A DNA stretch of 64,000 nucleotides from JBGLNL01 sp046484125 (GCA_046484125.1 JAWOBX010000049.1:6462-70461), one strand, 5' to 3'; positions 51,597 to 60,104 are shown, counted from the stretch's first letter. The notes: a model not told the origin generated them from the letters alone. A program made the numbers and translations.

Positions 51597-52289
51597 ATGG
51601 TTGAAGATTACAGTAATGAAATCGAATACGCCTTGAGCCACACCGAGATTGTGAGGCCTCCCATGCAAAGGCTCAATACCTTTGGCAATACAAGTGTGCA
51701 TTATTACCTCCTCACCGAACCAATGGATTCGGTCAATGAAACGCGTATCCGGGAAGGTAGAGTAATTGCGGAGAGGCCGAGGATCGTCACAGCCGATTAT
51801 TTCCTCAACGCGTTCGAGGGATTCGGAGAACACGCCAGTGATCAGGCAAGGGAAATGCTCAGCAGGCTCGGCTATTCGCCGGACATAATGGAATATAAAT
51901 ACCGGAATGAGGACACCCATAGCTGGGTACTATCGGAGGAAATAGGCGATGTGGCAATCAAGCTCGCCTCCAAGATTGATTACGAGGACGACCCGATGGC
52001 GGCCATCCTCAAAGGGCCCGATGATGCCTGGCAGGTATCTCTCTTGCAGTTCATTATGCAGGTGACAAGGTCATCACTGAGCAAGAATATCCATGATCTC
52101 AACAGCCATGGGCTCTTCCAGAGGGAACAGGGAATACCGAAATTCATCAGGGAGGAAATCGAAGACCTGTTCCGCCAGGTCCAGGAAAGCCGCATCGATA
52201 TAGACGACCTTGGCTCGAGACTTCAGTCCTACGGTTTATTCGAGAGCTATCAGGATCGCTTTTTTGCCCTTTTCCATCGCAACAGATAG
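51597..52289 (+). CDS. Hypothetical protein
   Basis: A 230-residue protein that follows the HAD gene by 16 bases. It has no signal peptide or membrane segment. Recognisable text is HYYLLTEPMDS, REGRVIAERPRIVTADY and a helical C-terminal half (150-230). I do not recognise its family. Its position suggests a partner or regulator of the HAD protein. Confidence 0.65.
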   Translation: MVEDYSNEIEYALSHTEIVRPPMQRLNTFGNTSVHYYLLTEPMDSVNETRIREGRVIAERPRIVTADYFLNAFEGFGEHASDQAREMLSRLGYSPDIMEYKYRNEDTHSWVLSEEIGDVAIKLASKIDYEDDPMAAILKGPDDAWQVSLLQFIMQVTRSSLSKNIHDLNSHGLFQREQGIPKFIREEIEDLFRQVQESRIDIDDLGSRLQSYGLFESYQDRFFALFHRNR

Positions 52290-52394
52290 ATAGATGGCTC
52301 ATGATACCGTTTCCGGGGAAAAAGCCTCGGCGGTAAGTACCATCAAGGGATCTCCCTCAAATCTATTCAACCCCGTCCGGGAAGACTTTCAGAA

Positions 52395-53147
52395 ATGGAG
52401 AATTACGACAAGGCAGCAAAATTGATAAACGAATCCAGGAGGCTGGTGGTTTTCACCGGAGCTGGTGTAAGTACGGAATCGGGTATTTCGGATTTCCGCA
52501 GTCCGGGCGGCCTCTGGGAGAAATACGATCCGGCCGAGTTCATATTCGACCGCTTCATCTCCAGTGAGCAGACCCGTGAAAAATACTGGGAGTTCAACCG
52601 GGTGCTCTGGCCGGGAATCGTTGAGGCCCAACCCAATGCCGCCCACCTGGCGATTGCCGAACTCGACCGTATGGGTAAACTTGACTGTGTGATAACTCAA
52701 AACATCGACGGACTTCATCAGCGAGCCGGACTTCCGGATGAAAAGGTGATAGAACTGCATGGTACCGCCCGATGGGTAATTTGCCTTGACTGCGCCAAGA
52801 GGTATCCGCGGCAGGAGATCCACGACCTGGTTGAGTCCGGCGTAAAGGCCCCGAGGTGTGACGAGTGCGGCGGCATTTTGAAGCCGGCCACGGTATCCTT
52901 CGGTCAGGCGATGCCGGAAAAAGAGACTCGTGACGCGGAAAGGCGATCCGGCTCATGCGACCTTTTCATTGTTATAGGTTCTTCTCTGGTCGTTTATCCG
53001 GCTGCACAGATGCCGCTTTTGGCCCGGCAATGTGGGGCAAAGCTGATCATTATAAATACGACTCCAACCCCGCACGACAGCCATGCCGAGGTGATAATCA
53101 GAGAGAAGGCCGGGGAGGCCATGCAGGAGATCATCAGGCGGCTATAG
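52395..53147 (+). CDS. cobB: Sir2-family NAD-dependent protein deacylase
   Basis: A 250-residue sirtuin: FTGAGVSTESGISDFR, TQNIDGLHQRAG, ELHGT, Zn-binding CLDC and CDEC pairs, and IGSSLVVYPA. It removes acyl groups (acetyl or other) from protein lysines using NAD; bacteria use it to regulate acetyl-CoA synthetase. No ribosome site stands out near the ATG. It is convergent with the crotonase gene, with a terminator between. Confidence 0.93.
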   Translation: MENYDKAAKLINESRRLVVFTGAGVSTESGISDFRSPGGLWEKYDPAEFIFDRFISSEQTREKYWEFNRVLWPGIVEAQPNAAHLAIAELDRMGKLDCVITQNIDGLHQRAGLPDEKVIELHGTARWVICLDCAKRYPRQEIHDLVESGVKAPRCDECGGILKPATVSFGQAMPEKETRDAERRSGSCDLFIVIGSSLVVYPAAQMPLLARQCGAKLIIINTTPTPHDSHAEVIIREKAGEAMQEIIRRL

Positions 53148-53183
53148 CCGCCTGAATGCGGGTAAATTCATTAACTGTAAAAA

Positions 53184-53210
53184 GGTGCCCTGACATAGCG
53201 CCAGGGCACC
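53184..53210 (-). terminator. Intrinsic terminator for the crotonase gene
   Basis: GGTGCCCTG and CAGGGCACC form a 9-bp stem with a 9-base loop; read leftward it is followed by TTTTTA. It separates the convergent sirtuin and crotonase genes and may act in both directions. Confidence 0.75.
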
Positions 53211-53234
53211 CGTTACTACCCCCCTCAATACCGC

Positions 53235-54167
53235 CTAAATCTTCGCCCCACACTTTCCACAGAACTCGAAATCACTGGGGATATGTACCGCTCCACAGCC
53301 TGAACATTTCTTGGTAGGCGGACCGAATTCGTATTCCGAGGGTATACCAGCGGCGTCTCGCTCCCTGAACCTCATCCATTCGGCTTTGCGCTGGTCGACA
53401 AAGGCCGAAGTTCCCTCCATCATCTCAGCGGTATTGGCAACGTGAATCGCCCAGAAATCCCTCCCCTGCATCAGCACTGTCGAGGATATATCATGCCAGA
53501 AGTTGAGCTGGGTCTTGGTGTACCGGATGGCCCACGGGAATTTGTTTATAAGGGTTTTACACAGCTTATCGACTTCTTCATCCAGCTGGTCGAACGGTAC
53601 AACTTTATTGACTATACCCCAGTCAAGCGCGGTTTGCGCGTCGATGCGATCATCAGTCATCAGCAGCCAGCGGGCTCGCTTATCACCCATTATCATGGTA
53701 GCGAATTGAGTAGTGCCGATGGCGACGGCTCCAACGAAGGCCTCACCAGCAGTGAATTTCGTGTTATCAGCGGCAATAGCCAGATCACAGAACACTAGCA
53801 ACTCGAATCCTCCCCCGATAATCTGGCCAAAACAGCGTGCTACGACCGGCTTACCGCAACTCCTTATGGCGGCGCCCATCCTGGCGAAATCGCCAGTTAG
53901 CGCCAACCCTCCCATTGGGTCAGTACAGATATCCTCGTTTATTGCCTTTACATCAGCCCCGGCAGCGAACGCCTTATCACCCGCCCCCGTCAGCACGATT
54001 ACAGCGACCCGGCGATCATAACCAAGTTTGTCGAAAGCATCGGTCATCTCACGGAATACTTCGATTGTCAGGGCGTTGTAGGCCTTGGGTCGATTGATGG
54101 CAACTGTTGCCACCATATCCTTGATATCAACCAGAATTGAGTTATACGGGCCGTATTCCACAGCCAT
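53235..54167 (-). CDS. Enoyl-CoA hydratase-family protein with C-terminal zinc ribbon
   Basis: A 310-residue crotonase. ITGA-type motifs are VLTGAGDKAFAAGADVKA, read in two parts, and EAFVGAVAIGTTQFA. The last 25 residues form a zinc ribbon (CSGCGAVH and CGKCGAKI), uncommon in this family. It differs from the PaaG-like gene at 7298. ATG at 54167 has GAGGAGG upstream. It lies 38 bases from the tRNA-Pro gene on the same strand, so it may share its promoter. Confidence 0.85.
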   Translation of the reverse strand: MAVEYGPYNSILVDIKDMVATVAINRPKAYNALTIEVFREMTDAFDKLGYDRRVAVIVLTGAGDKAFAAGADVKAINEDICTDPMGGLALTGDFARMGAAIRSCGKPVVARCFGQIIGGGFELLVFCDLAIAADNTKFTAGEAFVGAVAIGTTQFATMIMGDKRARWLLMTDDRIDAQTALDWGIVNKVVPFDQLDEEVDKLCKTLINKFPWAIRYTKTQLNFWHDISSTVLMQGRDFWAIHVANTAEMMEGTSAFVDQRKAEWMRFRERDAAGIPSEYEFGPPTKKCSGCGAVHIPSDFEFCGKCGAKI

Positions 54168-54205
54168 GCAGAACCTCCTCAGAATCTTAGATTGGGCATA
54201 AAAAA

Positions 54206-54280
54206 TCGGGGAGAGAGGATTTGAACCTCCGACCCCCTGCACCCCATGCAGGTGCGCTCACCAGACTGCGCCACTCCCCG
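54206..54280 (-). tRNA. tRNA-Pro (anticodon GGG)
   Basis: Leftward: acceptor CGGGGAG pairs with CTCCCCG; the anticodon stem CCTGC/GCAGG closes the loop ATGGGGT, giving anticodon GGG. T-arm is GGAGGTTCAAATCCTCT-like and the D-arm is normal. No CCA is encoded; a T6 run follows the discriminator A. It is transcribed toward the crotonase gene. Confidence 0.92.
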
Positions 54281-54413
54281 ATGTAAAGCCAACTTATGTT
54301 ACCATAGCCATGGAGGAAAATCCAAGCGTCGTTTAGTTATGTCAAGCGGCATCCTGAGGATTCTTGACTTCGAAGGTGCCAAGATGATATATTAACGTTC
54401 GTCCAAACCGCGT

Positions 54414-54488
54414 GGCAGCGTAGCTCAAAGGTAGAGCAGGGGACTCATAAGCCCAAGGTTACAGGTTCGACTCCTGTCGCTGCCACCA
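54414..54488 (+). tRNA. tRNA-Met-like (anticodon CAT)
   Basis: Acceptor GGCAGCG pairs with CGCTGCC; the loop CTCATAA gives anticodon CAU and the T-arm ACAGG-TTCGACT-CCTGT is perfect. CCA is encoded after the discriminator A (54486-54488). The anticodon stem GGGGA/GCCCA has only three Watson-Crick pairs, with A.G and G.A mismatches at its ends. Elongator Met is most likely; a lysidine-modified Ile2 tRNA cannot be excluded. Confidence 0.88.
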
Positions 54489-54773
54489 TTAAGAGGGCCG
54501 GACCTCCACAAGCAACAAGGGGATTCCCGTCTTTCGTATTGGGACTAAGTCCACGGTACCGGATTCACATGTACCCTGTCAACCACCCTTTTCATAGAAG
54601 GCTCTACCCTTTAACGGACAGCCGGTGTCAAAGGTGGGGCAAGTTTCATATGTTACAAATCGCTGGTATCATTTCAACCATAATCAACGCCGCTAATCAT
54701 TACTCTCCCCGGTTACAAGAGTGCTGAGAGGTCATAGTCACGGGTGAGAAATGATTTGTACTCAGGTATGGTT

Positions 54774-54802
54774 TTCACCCCTGGCTTAAATGGTGCTATA
54801 AT
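54774..54802 (+). promoter_or_regulatory. Promoter of the P-loop kinase-like gene
   Basis: TATAAT at 54797-54802 with TTCACC at the -35 distance (54774) precedes the ATG at 54828. The 339-base gap between tRNA-Met and the kinase-like gene otherwise shows nothing I can name. Confidence 0.5.
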
Positions 54803-54827
54803 ATGCCTCGAAAGCCGTGAGCGAATT

Positions 54828-55373
54828 ATGAAAGTCGTCGCAATAGTGGGAATGAATGGCTCGGGTAAATCCGAGGTCTCGGCGCGGTTCGAGGAAGCCG
54901 GATTCGTCAGAATCCGGTTCGGTGATATTACCGACAAGGAACTCGACCGGCGCGGCATGGAGATCAACGAGGAAAACGAGAGGCGCGTTAGAAAGGTTTT
55001 GAGGGATGAGCATGGCATGGAGGCATACGCCGTGCTGAATCTGCCCATAATAAATGAGGCTCTCAACCGTGCCCATGTAGTTGTCGATGGCCTGTATTCA
55101 TGGGAGGAATACAGGCTTCTGAAGGAACAATTAGGCGATGACCTGATAATTGTAGCCGTCTACGCCTCACCAAAAACCCGGCAAAACCGCCTGCCGAATC
55201 GACGCATAAGACCGCTGAGTCCTGAAGAATCCCTCAGTCGCGACTATAACGAAATCGAGAAACTGAATAAGGGCGGCCCTATAGCTATGGCGGATTTCAC
55301 CCTTATAAACGAATCGAACCTGCGGGAACTGAAAAGGGAGACCGGAAAGATCATCTCCTCTATCGCCTCATGA
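54828..55373 (+). CDS. AAA/dephospho-CoA-kinase-like P-loop protein
   Basis: A 181-residue nucleoside-kinase-fold protein: P-loop GMNGSGKS at residue 8, then GDITDKELDRRG and a LID-like segment with several arginines (RQNRLPNRRIRPL). It is similar to archaeal UPF0200 proteins and to dephospho-CoA kinase, but coaE is present elsewhere in the window. Its phosphate acceptor is unknown. Its stop overlaps the dCMP deaminase start. Confidence 0.8.
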   Translation: MKVVAIVGMNGSGKSEVSARFEEAGFVRIRFGDITDKELDRRGMEINEENERRVRKVLRDEHGMEAYAVLNLPIINEALNRAHVVVDGLYSWEEYRLLKEQLGDDLIIVAVYASPKTRQNRLPNRRIRPLSPEESLSRDYNEIEKLNKGGPIAMADFTLINESNLRELKRETGKIISSIAS

Positions 55374-55852
55374 AAGAAGCACAACGACCGAACGCGGATG
55401 AATACTTCCTCAAGATAGCCTCAGTTGTGGCGGAACGGTCCACCTGCCTGCGTCATCACGTCGGCGCGGTGGCGGTCAGTAACAAACATATTCTGGCCAC
55501 AGGGTACAACGGAGCCCCCGCCGGTTTGCGCGACTGCCTTGAGCTGGGTTGCCTGCGAGATGAACAGGCTATTCCTTCGGGGATGCGTCACGAAGTATGC
55601 CGGGCAATCCATGCCGAACAAAACGTTATTATCCAGGCTTCACTGCATGGCGTGAGCCTGGAGGGGGCCACCATCTACTGCACGCACACACCCTGCATCC
55701 TGTGCGCCAAAATGCTGGTAAATGCCAGGATCAGCCGCTTCGTCAGTTTCCGACAGTACGCCGATGATTCCTTTGTAAGGCTGTTCGATGAGGCTGGAAT
55801 CACGGTAGACACCCTTCAGATGCCACCCACGGAGATCACTCACCTGGAATAA
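55370..55852 (+). CDS. Deoxycytidylate (dCMP) deaminase family protein
   Basis: A 160-residue zinc deaminase: HAEQNVI holds the zinc His and catalytic Glu, and CTHTPCILCAK the zinc cysteines. ASVVAERSTC is typical of dCMP deaminase/ComEB. It makes dUMP for thymidylate synthesis. It overlaps the kinase-like gene by 4 bases, suggesting a nucleotide link between them. Confidence 0.9.
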   Translation: MKEAQRPNADEYFLKIASVVAERSTCLRHHVGAVAVSNKHILATGYNGAPAGLRDCLELGCLRDEQAIPSGMRHEVCRAIHAEQNVIIQASLHGVSLEGATIYCTHTPCILCAKMLVNARISRFVSFRQYADDSFVRLFDEAGITVDTLQMPPTEITHLE

Positions 55853-55881
55853 GACAGCCTCCACTCAGCCGGCTTTCCACC

Positions 55882-56787
55882 TCAAACCACGTGAATGATG
55901 GTCACGCCGCCAACTATCATACCAATGGCCAGCGACCTCATCACGACAGTGCGTACATCCATCCGGCGCTCGAGCAGTATACCGGAGGCGATCCTGCCTA
56001 ATATCAACGCGTAGATGAACACGAAAACCGGCTGCGTGCTGGCGATGGTAGAAACCAGCGAAACCGGCCCCCGCTGAATCGACCAGAAGAGAAGAACAAT
56101 CGCGACTGGAGCCAGCGTTTCGTTGATTGTCAGTATGGCAAACGTCGATCGCGGTCTCTCCACGCTCCGGAGCTGATTGAAGAGACCGCTCCGGAGTGAG
56201 AAAACTATCGCCATTAATCCCCAAATCACCGCCCCGATAGCGTACATATTCCAGGAGGATATGTCCTCAAGGGCATACTTGCTGGTGAGATTGGCGCCCG
56301 CCAGACACAGGGCCGCGATGAACGGCAACGCTACGTATTTATTGAGTCTGGTAGGCCCGGCTTGTTCGTCTCGCCCCGCCGAGATCAGTATCGCTCCCCC
56401 GACTGTGATCATTATCGCCAGCCATTCCACTCCCAGCAGCCTTTCATTCATTAAAGGAACGGCCAAGACCGCCACGATTACCGGATGAATGTTGACCACC
56501 GGGATTATCCTTGAAACCTGCACCTTCTGCATGGCATAGAGGAACGAAAATACAGCCAGCCCCCTGATAAACCCGGAACCAGCCGCTACCAAAACAGGGC
56601 CGGACCCAACCCCTTCCGGCCAGGGCGCGGTTACCAGGACAATAACACCATAGAATACGGCTATGACACCTACCGGAAACAGAAAAGCCCACAGACTGGG
56701 CATTCTGCTGGCGATCAGGTGACTATCTATAACATTGACCGCGGAAAGGATGGCAGCCGCCAGGATGGCGGAATCGGCCCAGCTCAA
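55882..56787 (-). CDS. EamA/DMT-family transporter
   Basis: A 301-residue membrane protein with about ten hydrophobic segments in two EamA halves (first half about 5-140, second about 150-300). The drug/metabolite transporter family exports amino acids or other metabolites. It is a single transcription unit facing the dCMP deaminase tail to tail; substrate unknown. Confidence 0.85.
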   Translation of the reverse strand: MSWADSAILAAAILSAVNVIDSHLIASRMPSLWAFLFPVGVIAVFYGVIVLVTAPWPEGVGSGPVLVAAGSGFIRGLAVFSFLYAMQKVQVSRIIPVVNIHPVIVAVLAVPLMNERLLGVEWLAIMITVGGAILISAGRDEQAGPTRLNKYVALPFIAALCLAGANLTSKYALEDISSWNMYAIGAVIWGLMAIVFSLRSGLFNQLRSVERPRSTFAILTINETLAPVAIVLLFWSIQRGPVSLVSTIASTQPVFVFIYALILGRIASGILLERRMDVRTVVMRSLAIGMIVGGVTIIHVV

Positions 56788-56922
56788 AACACATCGCTCA
56801 CTTTCGGTATATTCACCGGATTATAGCTTACAGGATTCACGGAAGGATTCAAAGTTCCATCCCGATCACGAGAGATTACGCGCTCGTCCCCACGAATTCG
56901 CGCCGCCTGGAGACTGGTTTAA

Positions 56923-57134
56923 CGAACCTCTTGAGGAAAGTGGTGACTTCGCCCGGTCTGGGAGTTTCCCACGGATTCAAATCTCCGCAGGTTTGGGGGA
57001 TTCAAAGGGTTGATCTGATTTGCCTTAAGGAACCTCTCCAATAAGAGGTGACTTCGGGGGGCGGGGGGGGTCCCCCAGCTTTAAAAGTCCTCCATGATTG
57101 GGGGATTTAAGGAGGTTGATTTAAGTTGCCTTAA
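56923..57134. repeat. Tandem imperfect direct repeat, two units of about 106 bases
   Basis: Unit 1 (56923-57028) and unit 2 (57029-57134) both begin with GAACCTCT, continue with AGGTGACTTC or GTGGTGACTTC and end with TTGGGGGATT..., GGTTGAT and TTGCCTTAA. Unit 2 has a G-run (57055-57070) opposite a C-run. Tails of the units match the dispersed copies at 31177 and 36515. The 493-base gap 56788-57280 holds no gene. Confidence 0.55.
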
Positions 57135-57280
57135 TACGAACGGCAATGTATATCAGAATGGTACCGCTCCATGTCATTCCGGCTTGAGGGCCGGAATCCA
57201 CTTCCCACCATTCATCCGGATTCGGAGTTTTCGCCGCAAACGGCGGGTGATTATTCGCTCTTTATTTGCCGGTCTGGTGG

Positions 57281-57613
57281 CTAAGCCGCACAGCTATCAT
57301 CACTGTGATGAACCACCCCGGCCACCTTCAAAACGGGAACTACAAATGCCAGTCCGGAACCGGGCTCGTTCAGTTCGGCGGCCTGGACGATTCCCTCAAG
57401 AATGGCCTCTACCCTGCCTTCATAGGCTATCGAAAGTATAATTTCCTTCTCCGGTTCGATGGGAATCCCCATTATTTTACGCTTTTCATGAATCCCCACC
57501 CCGCGGCCATACATAACCGTACCGCCTTCGGCTCCAGCCCCGCATGAGGCCTCCAGAACTTTGGGACCCCATCCTTTTCTGACAATGCTGATGATAAGAA
57601 ATATGTCCGACAT
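57281..57613 (-). CDS. P-II-like signalling protein
   Basis: A 110-residue PII-family protein (ISIVRKGWGPKV, AGAEGGTVMYGRG with the T-loop region, KEIILSIAYEGR). It is more distant than GlnB/GlnK and lacks the uridylylated Tyr context. It is the last gene after two DUF1538 membrane proteins and probably regulates them by binding a nucleotide. Confidence 0.85.
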   Translation of the reverse strand: MSDIFLIISIVRKGWGPKVLEASCGAGAEGGTVMYGRGVGIHEKRKIMGIPIEPEKEIILSIAYEGRVEAILEGIVQAAELNEPGSGLAFVVPVLKVAGVVHHSDDSCAA

Positions 57614-57615
57614 TA

Positions 57616-58350
57616 TTATTCCTCCTTTTCGCGCAATTTGATACGAAACAAAAGTCCGAGCACCATAATGGGGAGGATGGGCGCCAGGGCTATCAGTGAT
57701 ATCAGTCCAAAACCATCAATAATCGGGTCACGGCCTTCGGTAGTTGAGGCGATACCCACAGCTATTGCCAGCAGGAAAGTTACTGCCATCGGACCGGTGG
57801 CGACCCCGCCGGCATCAAATGCAATTGTGATGAAGTTCTTGTCGGTAAACCATAGCATGATTATTGCCAGAAGGTAACCGGGTATAATTATCCATAGCAA
57901 TGGTATTCCATATACTATTTTGCCCATCCCTAAAGCGACAAAAAGGGCAACCCCAATTGATATGGTATAGAGAACCACTCTCTTAGGTATTGAACCGCTT
58001 GAGACTTCCTGAACCTGTTGACTGAGTATACGGACGGCGGGTTCTCCCAGGGTGGCCAGAAATCCCATCATGAAACCAAACGGTATCAGAAGCCATTGCA
58101 GCTTAATGGTCCCCAGCATTTCTCCCATGGCCTCGCCCGCCGGGAAGAAGCCGGCGTTTACCCCCTGGAGAAAGAGGATAAGACCTGCCAGTGCCAGCAC
58201 AGACCCTTTCAGGAGATTAAATACGTAGCTTACCGGAAGCCTCAGTACCAAAAAGTGAAATATAAGGAAAAGTCCCAGCAGTGGCGCTAACGCCTGGACG
58301 ATTCCCAGTGCTGTATGCCCGATGCCGTCCCAGATGGTTATGCTGCTCAA
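57616..58350 (-). CDS. DUF1538-family membrane protein, copy 2
   Basis: A 244-residue protein with about seven hydrophobic segments. The family motif GGVATGPMAVTFLLA and the earlier GTLGEPAVRILSQQV-like segment are present. TTG start overlaps the stop of copy 1 (TTGA). In other bacteria DUF1538 domains occur fused in one protein; here they are two genes followed by PII. Transport of an unknown ion or metabolite is likely. Confidence 0.85.
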   Translation of the reverse strand: MSSITIWDGIGHTALGIVQALAPLLGLFLIFHFLVLRLPVSYVFNLLKGSVLALAGLILFLQGVNAGFFPAGEAMGEMLGTIKLQWLLIPFGFMMGFLATLGEPAVRILSQQVQEVSSGSIPKRVVLYTISIGVALFVALGMGKIVYGIPLLWIIIPGYLLAIIMLWFTDKNFITIAFDAGGVATGPMAVTFLLAIAVGIASTTEGRDPIIDGFGLISLIALAPILPIMVLGLLFRIKLREKEE

Positions 58351-59042
58351 TTCAACACCATCCCCATGATCATGACTCCTATTACCGGTCCGATGGATGC
58401 AAGCCCGATCAAGCCGAAACTGTCTGAGAGAGATGATTTTCCCGCCAGTACCGAACTGAATCCGAGTCCCAGCGCAAGAATAATGGGGACCGTCATAGGT
58501 CCGGTGGTGACACCGCCCGAATCGTACGCGACAGGCACGTATTCAGTAGGAGTGAAGAAAGCGAGGGTAATAACCGCGGCATAACCTCCTGCGAGAAGGT
58601 AAGCTATACGAAAATTCAACAGGATACGAATCATCGCCATCACAACGAAAAAGGCCACTCCAATGGAGATGACATAGACCAGGACATTCTTTGAAACAGT
58701 CCCCTGAGAGACCTCATCGACCTGATGGGTCAGGACGATGACATCCGGCTCGGCCATTGTCGCGGCGAAACTGATAACAAAAGCGATACCGATAACCCAA
58801 AATATCGAGCCCCGCCTCGGAAGTTCGGCTCCCAGCGCTTTGCCCATCGGCATTATCCCGATTTCAACACCTAGCAGAAAGAGAGCCATGCCGGCGATGA
58901 CCATTATCGCTCCTACAACGAACTGGATGAAGACATCGGCGGGCATTCCGATTACAGCGAACTGTAAAATGAATATTACGATAACCAGCGGTAAAACAGC
59001 CGATAAGACTTCCAGCAACTTGGCTTTAACATGTTTCCACAT
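58347..59042 (-). CDS. DUF1538-family membrane protein, copy 1
   Basis: A 231-residue paralog of copy 2, with MAEPDVIVLTHQVDEVS and DSGGVTTGPMTVPIILA. The conserved GGV(A/T)TGPM segment is repeated in both copies and probably lines the transport path. It heads a three-gene operon with copy 2 and PII. It is divergent from the gene at 59465. Confidence 0.85.
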   Translation of the reverse strand: MWKHVKAKLLEVLSAVLPLVIVIFILQFAVIGMPADVFIQFVVGAIMVIAGMALFLLGVEIGIMPMGKALGAELPRRGSIFWVIGIAFVISFAATMAEPDVIVLTHQVDEVSQGTVSKNVLVYVISIGVAFFVVMAMIRILLNFRIAYLLAGGYAAVITLAFFTPTEYVPVAYDSGGVTTGPMTVPIILALGLGFSSVLAGKSSLSDSFGLIGLASIGPVIGVMIMGMVLN

Positions 59043-59197
59043 ATCTATAGGATATCATGGTTATGTTGGCTTGAAACTCGCCCGAGCGACTTTTTACAGG
59101 CAACCGGCTTAACCGATTACATTATTTAACCCGAAACCAGCGTTTCAAATACAATGGAATTCTCCCTGCGGGTGTCTTGTGAAATTGGGAACAATCC

Positions 59198-59348
59198 GTT
59201 TTCCCCTGACCGGGGAAAACCCTCCCCCTAACGAGGTAGGTTCTTCAGGCCACCTGATGGCACTTGCCATCAGGTGGCCTGAAGAACCTTATTAAACCGG
59301 GAGGGGAAAACAGCGATGCTGATATGCATCCGAATCAATCGCTGTTTT
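59198..59348. repeat. Palindrome-rich intergenic block with three nested hairpins
   Basis: The 422-base divergent gap (59043-59464) holds: TTTTCCCC-N5-GGGGAAAA (59199-59219); a perfect 24-bp inverted repeat with a 4-base ACTT loop (59238-59289); CCGGGAGGGGAAAAC (59298-59312), the inverted counterpart of the first element; and AAAACAGCGAT...ATCGCTGTTTT (59307-59348), the second copy of the hairpin repeat at 24705-24747. The latter is an apparent rightward terminator (TTTT tail). Confidence 0.75.
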
Positions 59349-59367
59349 AGGGATTTAAGAGGGGGGC

Positions 59368-59397
59368 TTGACTTGTTAGCTCTTCTTTATGTAGTAT
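59368..59397 (+). promoter_or_regulatory. Promoter upstream of the 143-aa protein
   Basis: TTGACT (59368-59373), 18 bases, then TAGTAT (59392-59397), with GGAGGGG and ATG 55-70 bases downstream. Confidence 0.5.
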
Positions 59398-59464
59398 ATT
59401 GAACACCTTGGGAGCGGTGCCGCGGGAGAATGCGTCGCATATTACTCCCGCAAAGGAGGGGAAG

Positions 59465-59896
59465 ATGCCAAAGGATTATCACAAGGCGTTTGAGAAGATA
59501 ACAAGGCCTGAGGAAGAGGAGGGGAAGGAGGAAACCAGAGCTGATTTGCTGCGAAAATACCTGAAGGCCGCGGAGGAAACCGTTCCCCGTATCCATTCCG
59601 GCTGTAAATCTATGGCGGGTAAGAAAGGGTGGAAGTTCGATAAATGGAAGTACGCTACATGGGTAGATGATAATACCTATCAGGTAAGTTGCGGCGCTGT
59701 TATTGGGGTCGATTCAGGGGGAAACAAGGTAAAAGTCGATATCCGGCTGTCATTTCCCTCCTCCTCCAGCAATTCCACCGAAAAAGGGTATGTTGAGCTT
59801 CGTTCGGAAAAATCGACGGTACCAAACAAGGCCATACTTATCAGGGACTTCAGCGAGGATTTTCTGGAGAAATCTCTGCCCTGGTTTTTCAAGTAA
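59465..59896 (+). CDS. Hypothetical protein
   Basis: A 143-residue protein: a highly charged N-terminal helix (residues 1-40), then a beta-rich half with KWKYATWVDDNTYQVSCG, VDIRLSFPSSSS and ends LPWFFK. No signal peptide. ATG at 59465 follows AAAGGAGGGG. I do not recognise the family. It has its own promoter and faces the ACAD cluster. Confidence 0.65.
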   Translation: MPKDYHKAFEKITRPEEEEGKEETRADLLRKYLKAAEETVPRIHSGCKSMAGKKGWKFDKWKYATWVDDNTYQVSCGAVIGVDSGGNKVKVDIRLSFPSSSSNSTEKGYVELRSEKSTVPNKAILIRDFSEDFLEKSLPWFFK

Positions 59897-59930
59897 AGAT
59901 CAAGCCTCCATGTTCCTTATAGCATTTTGC

Positions 59931-60104
59931 TCACTGTTGGCTGAATGTATTTTGCCTTCCTCCGGCTCTGCGGATGATTACGGCGGCCACTATCAGTAGA
60001 AAAGCTAAAGCCAGCTCGATGACACCTGTCTTCCATCCACCCCCATGTATAGAGTGACGTATCCCCAGCGCGAGCATGGGTACGGCGACAGCCAGATTCA
60101 GCAT
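59931..60104 (-). CDS. Possible small membrane protein
   Basis: A 57-residue frame with two hydrophobic stretches (MLNLAVAVPMLALGI and VIELALAFLLIVAAVII) separated by a Gly-rich turn and ending in a basic tail. Codon use fits its neighbours, but no ribosome site is visible. It lies just downstream of the ACAD gene on the same strand. It could be a real short protein or chance; confidence is modest. Confidence 0.4.
   Translation of the reverse strand: MLNLAVAVPMLALGIRHSIHGGGWKTGVIELALAFLLIVAAVIIRRAGGRQNTFSQQ

Noticed and set aside
57055..57070. G-run in unit 2 of the tandem repeat as a G-quadruplex or regulatory site
   Set aside because: Homopolymer could equally be a sequencing error or simple drift; not scored separately.
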